64,000 nucleotides of DNA from Streptomyces bacillaris (GTDB taxonomy: Bacteria > Actinomycetota > Actinomycetes > Streptomycetales > Streptomycetaceae), in NCBI RefSeq assembly GCF_003268675.1, contig NZ_CP029378.1, positions 5,456,001-5,520,000 on the forward strand, given 5' to 3'. The notes under the pieces were generated by a model. That model made no database searches and was not told the DNA's origin. It saw only the letters and a list, made by a program, of their open reading frames with translations. Every line of letters starts with the position of its first letter. The first letter of the stretch is position 1. The position numbers and the translations under genes are program-made. Of this stretch, positions 33,982-42,192 are shown piece by piece.

Positions 33982-35160
33982 TCAGTGCTTCACGAGGACC
34001 TTCCGGTTCTCCGGGGCCTGCGGACTCCTTTGTTCCTCCGGACTCTTCGGGGCCTTCCGGAAGGCCCAGTGCATATCCGGTTCGGTGGCGAACTTCAGCG
34101 CCCGGCGCACCGGTGGCGAGCACATGAGCGTCACCGCCACCGCGGTCACGCCGGTGACGACGACCAGGCCGACGGGATCGGCGAGCCAGGTGTGCCGGTC
34201 GAACAGGCCCGTGTACACAGCGCCCTTGATCAGGAAGCCGTGGAGCAGATACCCGCAGATCGTTCCGGCGCCCAGCGCCGTGAACCAGGTCCTCCGGCCC
34301 GGCACCAGGGCCAGGAAGCCGATGGTCAGGATCAGGCCGCAGACGAGGAGGCCCAGGGCCAGCACCAGGCCGGACCACCACGGCGCGCCCCTCTCCTGGG
34401 CGCTGCTGGCACGGTAGAACCAGCTGAGCTGCATGTGCGGGGCGATCCAGTACGCGAAGAGCAGCGCGCTCGCGAAGAGCGGCAGGGCGAGCAGCCGCAC
34501 CTCGCGGCGGCGGATGAGCCGGAAGTGCTCGGGCTTCATCAGCAGGCCGGTGACGAAGAAGGGCAGGAACTGGAGGACCCGCTGGAGGTCCAGGTCGTCG
34601 CCGATGCCGGGGGTGACCGAGGCCAGCACGGCGATGGTGAGCGCCACCGCCAGCGGGTGGCGCAGGGCGAGCCAGATCGGCGTGGTGATCCGCCAGATGA
34701 AGAGGGCGACCAGGAACCAGGTCAGATAGAGCGGATCCGTCAGGCTGATCGGGGTGTCCGGCGCGTCGTCCACGTACCGCCTGAAGAGCGAATAGGCCGT
34801 CTCGAACAGGATGTACGGCACCACGACACCGGTGAGCAGCCGCTTCACCTTCGGCGCGGACATGTCGAACGTACGGGAGAAGTAGCCGGAGATGAGGATG
34901 AAGGCCGGCATGTGGAACGTGTACACGATCATGTAGAGCGCCCGGGTGGCCCGGCTGCCGTCCATCACCGGTTCCCAGGCGTGCGCCACCGCGACCAGCA
35001 CGATGGCCAGGTACTTCACGTTGTCGAAGTAGGGGTCGCGCTTCCCCGCCGCCGCGGATGCCGGAGCGGCGGCCTTCGGCGTCTGCTCGCGTCTGGGCTC
35101 CGACTCCGGGGTCGCCGGGGGGAGCGGGGCCCTTGTGAATACGCTCGGAGCTTGGAACAT
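33982..35160 (-). CDS. Membrane acyltransferase (acyltransferase-3 / fucose-4-O-acetylase type)
   Basis: The 392-aa protein has about ten spans after a proline/alanine-rich 40-residue lead. The family lead is YFDNVKYLAIVLVAVAHAWEP with the conserved histidine, then FHMPAFILISGYFSRTFD, and later LTWFLVALFIWRI. Such enzymes O-acetylate sugars or cell-surface polymers at the membrane. The acceptor is unknown. The ATG at 35160 is used. Its ribosome site AAGG lies inside one arm of a 14-bp palindrome directly upstream, so initiation may be controlled at the RNA or DNA level. Confidence 0.87.
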   Translation of the reverse strand: MFQAPSVFTRAPLPPATPESEPRREQTPKAAAPASAAAGKRDPYFDNVKYLAIVLVAVAHAWEPVMDGSRATRALYMIVYTFHMPAFILISGYFSRTFDMSAPKVKRLLTGVVVPYILFETAYSLFRRYVDDAPDTPISLTDPLYLTWFLVALFIWRITTPIWLALRHPLAVALTIAVLASVTPGIGDDLDLQRVLQFLPFFVTGLLMKPEHFRLIRRREVRLLALPLFASALLFAYWIAPHMQLSWFYRASSAQERGAPWWSGLVLALGLLVCGLILTIGFLALVPGRRTWFTALGAGTICGYLLHGFLIKGAVYTGLFDRHTWLADPVGLVVVTGVTAVAVTLMCSPPVRRALKFATEPDMHWAFRKAPKSPEEQRSPQAPENRKVLVKH

Positions 35161-35174
35161 CTAAGGCACCTTAG
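35161..35174 (-). promoter_or_regulatory. Palindrome embracing the acyltransferase ribosome site
   Basis: CTAAGG-CA-CCTTAG is a perfect inverted repeat immediately before the start codon. On the minus strand its first arm contains the AAGG that would serve as ribosome site. It could be a repressor site at the end of the leader or a small RNA hairpin that hides the site. Confidence 0.5.
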
Positions 35175-35620
35175 ACCTGTCGATCGCTTCGCGTAAAACT
35201 GCGACGGGATATCGCGTGTTCCCCTCTATTCGAATATGAAACCGTCGAACAGTGCCCGTTATGACACACTTGGTCCGCCTCAAACAGGGCATATCGGTCG
35301 AGGAGTTGGGCGTGTGCATTATCTCCCTCGCGGCGCCACGAATTACCTGTGAACGACCTGTGAGGGAAGAGGAACGGAATCCGCCGCCGAAGCCGGGCAG
35401 CGTCCCGTGAATATGCACCCGAAGGATTACGCGCCCCGAGCCCCCCGCCCCACCCTGCGTAGAGCTCCCGTGAGCTGGGCAGGATGGCGGGATCCGGTCA
35501 GTGTGATCCGTCACCCGGCAGTGGACAGCGGGGAGTTGGTGGCACGATGGACGCGACGGGGCGTGCGGTGGTGTGCGTTTCCGGGCCGGCAAGGCGGACC
35601 GACCGAGGGTGTGATCAGAC
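35175..35620. other. Divergent spacer before the small membrane protein gene
   Basis: No gene is supported in these 446 bases. The direct repeat ACCTGTGA occurs at 35345-35352 and 35356-35363, an 11-base period, within an AT-richer patch (35200-35365). The spacer must hold promoters for the acyltransferase (left) and the 64-aa gene (right). Confidence 0.4.
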
Positions 35621-35815
35621 GTGGCTATTTCCCTGTCTATGGTGCTGCTGTTCGCGGTCATCCTGGTGGTGATGATCCGTGGCGGCTCCATCAAGCCCGG
35701 CCCCGCGATCGTCGCCGCCCTCTTCGGCTTCTTCCTGGCGTCGACCGGCATGGCCCCGTCGATCAACAGGTTCATGAACTCGATAGCGGACACGATCAAC
35801 CAGATCAGCTTCTGA
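35621..35815 (+). CDS. Small conserved membrane protein (64 aa)
   Basis: The product reads as one hydrophobic helix, a short RGGSIKPG turn and a second hydrophobic helix ending ASTGMAPSINRFMNSIADTINQISF. From memory, similar 60-70 aa proteins with MVLLFAVxxxxxIRGGSxKxGPAIVxxLFGFxLAST are frequent in Streptomyces and often sit in integrative elements, near Kor/Imp-type genes. The GTG at 35621 is the only start that preserves this pattern. Function is unknown. It lies on the 3' side of a tRNA-Gly gene, a common integration target, and no integrase is present in the window. Confidence 0.7.
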   Translation: MAISLSMVLLFAVILVVMIRGGSIKPGPAIVAALFGFFLASTGMAPSINRFMNSIADTINQISF

Positions 35816-35908
35816 CGCTGCGTCAGCTTGCGGCGGTGGGCCGCGTCCGCCACGCGGCCCACCGCGCGCACCCGCGCCCGTGCATGGCCCGTACACCGCG
35901 TATACGCA

Positions 35909-35946
35909 AGAAGGCCCGGTCCGACAGGAGTCGGACCGGGCCTTCT
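35909..35946. terminator. Bidirectional terminator between the small membrane gene and tRNA-Gly
   Basis: Perfect 16-base arms AGAAGGCCCGGTCCGA (35909-35924) and TCGGACCGGGCCTTCT (35931-35946) enclose a six-base loop, six bases from the tRNA 3' end. Confidence 0.85.
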
Positions 35947-35951
35947 CGGCA

Positions 35952-36025
35952 TGGAGCGGGCGACGGGAATCGAACCCGCGTAGCTAGTTTGGAAGACTAG
36001 GGCTCTACCATTGAGCTACGCCCGC
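35952..36025 (-). tRNA. tRNA-Gly (anticodon TCC)
   Basis: Read on the minus strand, acceptor arms GCGGGCG / CGCCCGC pair, the T-arm contains GGTTCGATTCC, and the anticodon stem CTAGT / ACTAG holds the loop CTTCCAA with anticodon TCC. The 3' CCA is encoded (35954-35952). Confidence 0.97.
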
Positions 36026-36192
36026 GAGCGCCGCACAGCAGGTCCACCGGACCGCGGCACGAAGAGCATCGTAGCGGGTCGGCGGCGGTGTCCGCACACC
36101 CGTTGACCCCCGGCCCGGACCATCGCGGCCCGGCCCCTCCGTAAAGCGGCCGACGCACGGCTCCTGCCCATGTACCCTACGTGTCGCACCGA

Positions 36193-36269
36193 CGGGGTGT
36201 GGCGCAGCTTGGTAGCGCGTCCGCTTTGGGAGCGGAAGGTCGTCGGTTCGAATCCGGCCACCCCGACCA
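36193..36269 (+). tRNA. tRNA-Pro (anticodon TGG)
   Basis: Acceptor arms CGGGGTG / CACCCCG pair, the D-arm reads GCGCAGCTTGGTAGCGC, and the anticodon stem TCCGC / GCGGA holds the loop TTTGGGA with anticodon TGG. The T-arm has GGTTCGAATCC, and CCA is encoded at 36267-36269. Confidence 0.97.
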
Positions 36270-36419
36270 CCGGCAAGATCGCATTGTGGGAGTCCTCCCC
36301 CTTGCCGTTACTATGCAAATTGCGTGCCCGTGTGTCTGATGTACCGGGCTCGGTCCGCGAAGCCGCCGATCGGCGGCCCAGCAGAACCCCAAGAAGTCAG
36401 CCACCAAGGAGACCGAACC

Positions 36420-37814
36420 GTGAAGAGCGCCGTGGAGACCCTGAACCCGACCCGGGTTCGGCTCAGCATCGAGGTGCCCTTCGAGGAGCTCAAGGACAGC
36501 CTCGACGCGGCGTACAAGAAGATCAACCAGCAGGTCACGGTGAAGGGCTTCCGCAAGGGCAAGATCCCCGCCCGGGTCATCGACCAGCGGTTCGGCCGCG
36601 GTGCTGTGCTGGAGGAGGCCGTCAACGACGCGCTTCCGAAGTTCTACACCGAGGCGGTCAACGAGGGTGAGCTGAACGTCCTCGGCCAGCCCGAGGTCGA
36701 CATCACCGAGCTGAAGGACGGCGAGCTGCTGGCCTTCACCGCCGAGGTGGACGTGCGCCCCGAGATCGAGATCCCGGACTACTCCGGCATCGAGGTCACC
36801 GTCGACGCCCTCGAGGTCACCGACGAAGAGGTCGAGAAGGCCGTGCAGCAGCTGCGCGAGCGCTTCGCCTCCACCAACCCGGTCGAGCGCGCCGCCGCCG
36901 AGGGTGACGTCGTCACGATCGACCTGGAGGCCAAGGTCGACGGCGAGGTCCTGGAGGACGGCGTGGCTGCGGGTGTCTCGTACACCATCGGTTCCGGCGA
37001 GCTGCTCGACGGCATCGACGAGGCCGTGACCGGTCTGGAGGCCGGTGGCGAGGCCACCTTCACCTCGCAGCTGAAGGGCGGCTCCGCCGAGGGCAAGGAC
37101 GCCGAGGTCACCGTCAAGGTCACCGCCGTCGCCGCCCGCGAGCTTCCCGAGCTGGACGACGACTTCGCCCAGATGGCCAGCGAGTTCGACACGCTGGAGG
37201 AGCTGAAGGCCGACAGCCGCAAGCGCCTGGAGACCACCAAGCAGTACGACCAGGCCACCCAGGCCCAGGAGCGCGTCCTCGAGGAGCTGCTGAAGCTCGC
37301 CGAGGTCCCGATCCCGGAGAAGCTGCTCGCGGACGAGGTCCAGACCCGCAAGCACAACCTGGAGCACCACCAGCTCGGTCAGATGGGTCTCGACCTGGAG
37401 AAGTACCTCGAGATCCAGGGCAAGACCCTGGAGGAGTTCGAGAACGAGACCTCCGAGCAGGCCATCAAGGGCATCAAGACCCAGTTCATCCTGGACGAGC
37501 TGGTCAACAAGGAGAAGCTGAACGTCAACCAGGAGGAGCTCACCGAGCACCTCATGCGGCGTGCCGCCTCCTCCGGCATGAGCCCGGACCAGTTCGCCCA
37601 GGCCGTCGTCGAGGGCGGCCAGGTGCCGATGCTCGTCGGCGAGGTCGCCCGCGGCAAGGCGCTCGCCGTGGTCGTCGAGGCCGCCAAGGTCGTCGACACC
37701 AACGGTGAGATCGTCAACCTGGAGGACGACGAGGACGAGGCCGCCGAGACGGCCGAGGCCGCCACCGAGGCCAAGGCCGACGACGCCAAGGCCGAGGAGA
37801 AGAACGAGGCCTGA
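36420..37814 (+). CDS. tig: Trigger factor, ribosome-associated chaperone
   Basis: Trigger factor binds the ribosome exit and helps new proteins fold. The 464-aa protein has the ribosome-binding signature GFRKGKIP at 43-50 in the N-terminal domain, an FKBP-type prolyl isomerase domain (about 160-245, GDVVTIDLEAKVDGEVLEDG to GKDAEVTVKV) and a helical C-terminal chaperone domain. It ends in an acidic alanine-rich tail. The GTG at 36420 starts MKSAVETLNPTRVRL; the ribosome site GGAGACC is upstream. It precedes clpP1 but is separated by a strong terminator, so the clp genes have their own promoter. Confidence 0.97.
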   Translation: MKSAVETLNPTRVRLSIEVPFEELKDSLDAAYKKINQQVTVKGFRKGKIPARVIDQRFGRGAVLEEAVNDALPKFYTEAVNEGELNVLGQPEVDITELKDGELLAFTAEVDVRPEIEIPDYSGIEVTVDALEVTDEEVEKAVQQLRERFASTNPVERAAAEGDVVTIDLEAKVDGEVLEDGVAAGVSYTIGSGELLDGIDEAVTGLEAGGEATFTSQLKGGSAEGKDAEVTVKVTAVAARELPELDDDFAQMASEFDTLEELKADSRKRLETTKQYDQATQAQERVLEELLKLAEVPIPEKLLADEVQTRKHNLEHHQLGQMGLDLEKYLEIQGKTLEEFENETSEQAIKGIKTQFILDELVNKEKLNVNQEELTEHLMRRAASSGMSPDQFAQAVVEGGQVPMLVGEVARGKALAVVVEAAKVVDTNGEIVNLEDDEDEAAETAEAATEAKADDAKAEEKNEA

Positions 37815-37857
37815 GCCTCGCGCTGATCCACGCCGGTCGCACCCCGATCGACAACGA

Positions 37858-37890
37858 CGGGCCCCGGACGCACCGCGCGTCCGGGGCCCG
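37858..37890 (+). terminator. Terminator of tig
   Basis: Perfect 14-base arms CGGGCCCCGGACGC (37858-37871) and GCGTCCGGGGCCCG (37877-37890) with a five-base loop. Confidence 0.85.
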
Positions 37891-37948
37891 TCGCCGTATC
37901 CCCCCGTACCGCCGTACGGCCCCGGAACCCCTGTGCCCCCGGCGGACC

Positions 37949-37965
37949 TTGCGCTCCCAGCGAAC
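37949..37965. promoter_or_regulatory. ClgR-like operator upstream of clpP1
   Basis: TTGCGCTCCCAGCGAAC contains CGCT-N3-AGCG with an AA after it, close to the actinobacterial ClgR motif CGCY-N-A-N-RGCG; only the central A differs. ClgR activates clpP1clpP2 in Streptomyces. The site is 135 bases before the clpP1 start. Confidence 0.5.
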
Positions 37966-38099
37966 AGTTGCGGAACCGGGATGGCGTTGTCCCACCTGCG
38001 CGTTAGGGTCCATGAAGAGGAAGGGTGGGGGAGTGACTCACCCACCCGGTACGAAGAAGCTGAGACGGCCGGAGCCGTCAGAGACGAGCAGGTGGATAC

Positions 38100-38717
38100 G
38101 TGACGAATCTGATGCCCTACGCCGCCGGTGAGCCGTCCCTCGGTGGAGGCCTCGGTGACCAGGTCTACAGCCGACTGCTCGGCGAGCGCATCATCTTCCT
38201 CGGCCAGCAGGTCGACGATGACATCGCCAACAAGATCACCGCACAGCTCCTGCTCCTTGCCGCCGACCCGGACAAGGACATCTACCTCTACATCAACAGC
38301 CCCGGTGGCTCCGTGACGGCCGGCATGGCCGTCTACGACACCATGCAGTACATCCCGAACGACGTGGTCACCATCGGCATGGGCATGGCGGCCTCGATGG
38401 GTCAGTTCCTGCTCACCGGCGGCGCCGCGGGCAAGCGCTTCGCGCTCCCGAACACCGACATCCTCATGCACCAGGGTTCGGCCGGTATCGGCGGTACGGC
38501 CTCGGACATCAAGATCCAGGCCCAGTACCTGCTCCGCACCAAGACGCGCATGGCCGAGATCACCGCCCACCACTCCGGCCAGACCGTCGAGACGATCATC
38601 CGCGACGGCGACCGCGACCGCTGGTACACGGCGGAGGAGGCCAAGGACTACGGCCTCATCGACGAGATCATCACGGTCGCGTCGGGCATCCCGGGCGGCG
38701 GCGGCACCGGTGCCTGA
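38100..38717 (+). CDS. clpP1: ATP-dependent Clp protease proteolytic subunit 1
   Basis: This serine protease subunit degrades unfolded and tagged proteins with ClpX or ClpC. The 205-aa protein has INSPGGSVTAGMAVYDTMQ near residue 65, the nucleophile Ser99 in GMAASMGQF and His124 in ILMHQGSAG. The GTG at 38100 is followed by TNLMPYAAGEPSLGGG. The first 17 residues are a short propeptide-like lead. clpP2 begins 82 bases after the stop, so the two form an operon, as in other Streptomyces, where they function as a mixed complex. Confidence 0.96.
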   Translation: MTNLMPYAAGEPSLGGGLGDQVYSRLLGERIIFLGQQVDDDIANKITAQLLLLAADPDKDIYLYINSPGGSVTAGMAVYDTMQYIPNDVVTIGMGMAASMGQFLLTGGAAGKRFALPNTDILMHQGSAGIGGTASDIKIQAQYLLRTKTRMAEITAHHSGQTVETIIRDGDRDRWYTAEEAKDYGLIDEIITVASGIPGGGGTGA

Positions 38718-38799
38718 TCCGGTCCCCACCGGACCGGCGGCACCACACCCGCACCCCCTTCTCGTACGCCGAGACCTCCAGCCCCAGAACGCCACCAGG

Positions 38800-39483
38800 A
38801 TGGTGAACACCCACATGAACAACTTCCCCGGCGCCTCCGCGAGCGGCCTCTACACCGGCCCGCAGGTGGACAACCGTTACGTCGTCCCGCGCTTCGTGGA
38901 GCGCACCTCGCAGGGTGTGCGCGAGTACGACCCGTACGCGAAGCTCTTCGAAGAGCGCGTGATCTTCCTCGGCGTCCAGATCGACGACGCCTCGGCCAAC
39001 GACGTCATGGCGCAGCTCCTCTGCCTGGAGTCGATGGACCCGGACCGCGACATCTCGATCTACATCAACAGCCCCGGCGGCTCGTTCACCGCGCTCACCG
39101 CGATCTACGACACGATGCAGTTCGTGAAGCCGGACATCCAGACGGTCTGCATGGGCCAGGCCGCCTCCGCCGCCGCCGTCCTGCTGGCCGCCGGCACCCC
39201 GGGCAAGCGCATGGCGCTCCCGCACGCCCGTGTCCTCATCCACCAGCCGTCCTCGCAGACGGGCCGCGAGCAGCTCTCCGACCTGGAGATCGCGGCCAAC
39301 GAGATCCTCCGTATGCGGACGCAGCTGGAGGAGATGCTGGCCCGGCACTCGACGACCCCGCTGGAGAAGATCCGCGAGGACATCGAGCGCGACAAGATCC
39401 TGACGGCCGAGGACGCCCTGGCGTACGGGCTCGTCGACCAGATCGTGTCCACCCGCAAGACCACCGCGGGCGCATCGCTCTGA
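38800..39483 (+). CDS. clpP2: ATP-dependent Clp protease proteolytic subunit 2
   Basis: This second ClpP subunit works with ClpP1. The protein has YINSPGGSFTALTAIYDTMQFV, the nucleophile Ser123 in GQAASAAAV and His148 in ARVLIHQPS (numbered from the ATG at 38800, giving 227 aa). The start is uncertain: ATG 38800 has AGG directly before it, GTG 38803 follows in frame, and ATG 38815 (MNNFPGASASG) is a reasonable alternative that would match known N-termini. A strong hairpin separates it from clpX. Confidence 0.95.
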   Translation: MVNTHMNNFPGASASGLYTGPQVDNRYVVPRFVERTSQGVREYDPYAKLFEERVIFLGVQIDDASANDVMAQLLCLESMDPDRDISIYINSPGGSFTALTAIYDTMQFVKPDIQTVCMGQAASAAAVLLAAGTPGKRMALPHARVLIHQPSSQTGREQLSDLEIAANEILRMRTQLEEMLARHSTTPLEKIREDIERDKILTAEDALAYGLVDQIVSTRKTTAGASL

Positions 39484-39494
39484 CGTCGGTCTTT

Positions 39495-39548
39495 CCCCTT
39501 GGCACATTCCGTTCGCACGGTCTCGACGGTGTGAACCGTGCCAAGGGG
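39495..39548 (+). terminator. Long hairpin between clpP2 and clpX
   Basis: Perfect 11-base outer arms CCCCTTGGCAC (39495-39505) and GTGCCAAGGGG (39538-39548) enclose an inner, less perfect pair GTTCGCAC / GTGTGAAC. No T-run follows. It may end or attenuate the clpP1P2 transcript or adjust clpX expression. Confidence 0.55.
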
Positions 39549-39640
39549 GGCCCGAACGGGGGCCCAGGCAAGGTACCGTCGGATAGAGGCACCAGGAGCC
39601 GCTGAACCAGGCGGCCTCCCAGGCGAAGGGGAAGCACCTC

Positions 39641-40939
<1,299 letters not shown>

Positions 40940-40960
40940 CGGCACGGCAGTCACGTACGC

Positions 40961-41001
40961 CGAAGGGGCGCCCGACCGGTCAACCGGCGGGCGCCCCTTC
41001 G
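40961..41001. terminator. Bidirectional terminator between clpX and the PGPY-repeat gene
   Basis: Perfect 14-base arms CGAAGGGGCGCCCG (40961-40974) and CGGGCGCCCCTTCG (40988-41001), with an inner CCGGT/ACCGG pair in the loop. Confidence 0.85.
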
Positions 41002-41023
41002 AGGTTGAGGCAGACCAGGCGCG

Positions 41024-42055
41024 TCAGATCTTGGTGCGCGAGGTGTTGTAGAGCTTGGCGGCGAGATCGGCGACCTCGTCCTGGGCCATGCCCTTGCCGG
41101 TCAGGGCGCCGCCGACGTCGACGGCCACCACGATGCCGACGGTGCTGTAGTCGGCCCAGATGCAGACCGGCGTGATGATCTCCTTCGGGCCGTTGGCGGC
41201 GGTGCCGTCGGCCTTCGCGTTGATCGTCTTGAGGTCCTGGCACCGCATCAGGGCGCCCTCGAATCCGGCCGGTTCGACATCCCGGGGGCTTCCGACGAGC
41301 GAGACCTGGTTACGGCTGTTGCCCTCGGCCATCTTCTTCTCGGCGTCGCTGAAGGAGCTGTCGATGACCTTGGCCGGGTCCTCGACCTCACCCCAGTAGC
41401 CCTGGAGCATCAGCATCTTCTGCGTGAGCGGGTTGGCCTTGGAACCGCTCTGGTACTCGGCGCCGGCCTGCTGCGGGTTCTTCACGCCCGCCGCCTCGGC
41501 GTCCTCCTTCGACTTCCCCGTCAGCGGACCGGAGCGCTCGGGCTTGGAGGTGTTCTTGGCGTAGTCGTCCACCGCCGCCGCGGGCGTCAGCTTGTAGCCG
41601 CGCGTGGAGTCGGCCACGTCGCTGTTGCTGGGGCCGCCCGCGAAGTACCAGACCCCCGCCCCGATGACCGCCAGCGCCAGTACGGAGGCGCCCACGATCA
41701 GGCCGGTCTTCTTCTTCGGCTGCTGCGGCGGGTACGGGGGCTGCCCCCCGTACACAGGCTGGCCGCCGTACGGGGGAGTGGGCGGCTGCTGGCCGTACGG
41801 TCCCGGCTGCTGGGGCTGCGGGTAGCCGTAACCGGGCTGGCCCTGCGGCGGGGTGCCGTAGGCGGGCTGCCCGTACGGTCCCGGCTGCTGCGGCGGGACA
41901 CCCGGAGGGGCCTGCTGGGGGTAGCCGTAGCCGGGCTGGCCCTGCGGAGGACCCTGCGGCGGCGGGCCGCCGTACGGCCCGGGCTGCTGTCCGTACGGTC
42001 CGGGCTGGCCCTGGGGCGGCTGCCCGCCGTACGGGCCCGGCTGGTTGTAGCTCAT
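41024..42055 (-). CDS. Membrane protein with a PGPYGQQ-repeat cytoplasmic tail
   Basis: The 343-aa product has an N-terminal 112-residue region made of PGPYGQQ / QGQPGYGYPQ repeats, a basic stop PKKK, one membrane helix (118-138) and a soluble extracytoplasmic domain with two cysteines (MRCQDL and TPVCIWAD). Streptomyces encode many such Pro/Gly/Tyr-tailed single-span proteins of unknown role. The ATG at 42055 (MSYNQPGPYGG) has GGAGGGG upstream; a longer reading is unlikely. It converges on clpX across a shared terminator and diverges from valS. Confidence 0.82.
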   Translation of the reverse strand: MSYNQPGPYGGQPPQGQPGPYGQQPGPYGGPPPQGPPQGQPGYGYPQQAPPGVPPQQPGPYGQPAYGTPPQGQPGYGYPQPQQPGPYGQQPPTPPYGGQPVYGGQPPYPPQQPKKKTGLIVGASVLALAVIGAGVWYFAGGPSNSDVADSTRGYKLTPAAAVDDYAKNTSKPERSGPLTGKSKEDAEAAGVKNPQQAGAEYQSGSKANPLTQKMLMLQGYWGEVEDPAKVIDSSFSDAEKKMAEGNSRNQVSLVGSPRDVEPAGFEGALMRCQDLKTINAKADGTAANGPKEIITPVCIWADYSTVGIVVAVDVGGALTGKGMAQDEVADLAAKLYNTSRTKI

Positions 42056-42192
42056 TGGGGTGTCCCCTCCAGAATCCTTATGCGTTGCGAACATCCTGAC
42101 GGAAGCCGCCCTGACATGGGGGATCGGCCCCGACACCGTTACTGAACCAATCCGTTTCAGTGCAGACCTGTGACGGCCCTAAACTGTCCCCC

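Noticed and set aside
35155..35180. DtxR/IdeR or Fur iron box at CTAAGGCACCTTAG
   Set aside because: The palindrome is 14 bp, shorter than the 19-bp iron-box consensus, and does not match its conserved TTAGGTTAG core well enough.
41600..42055. DNA repeats in the PGPYGQQ region as a regulatory array
   Set aside because: They are explained by the repeated codons of the low-complexity protein tail.
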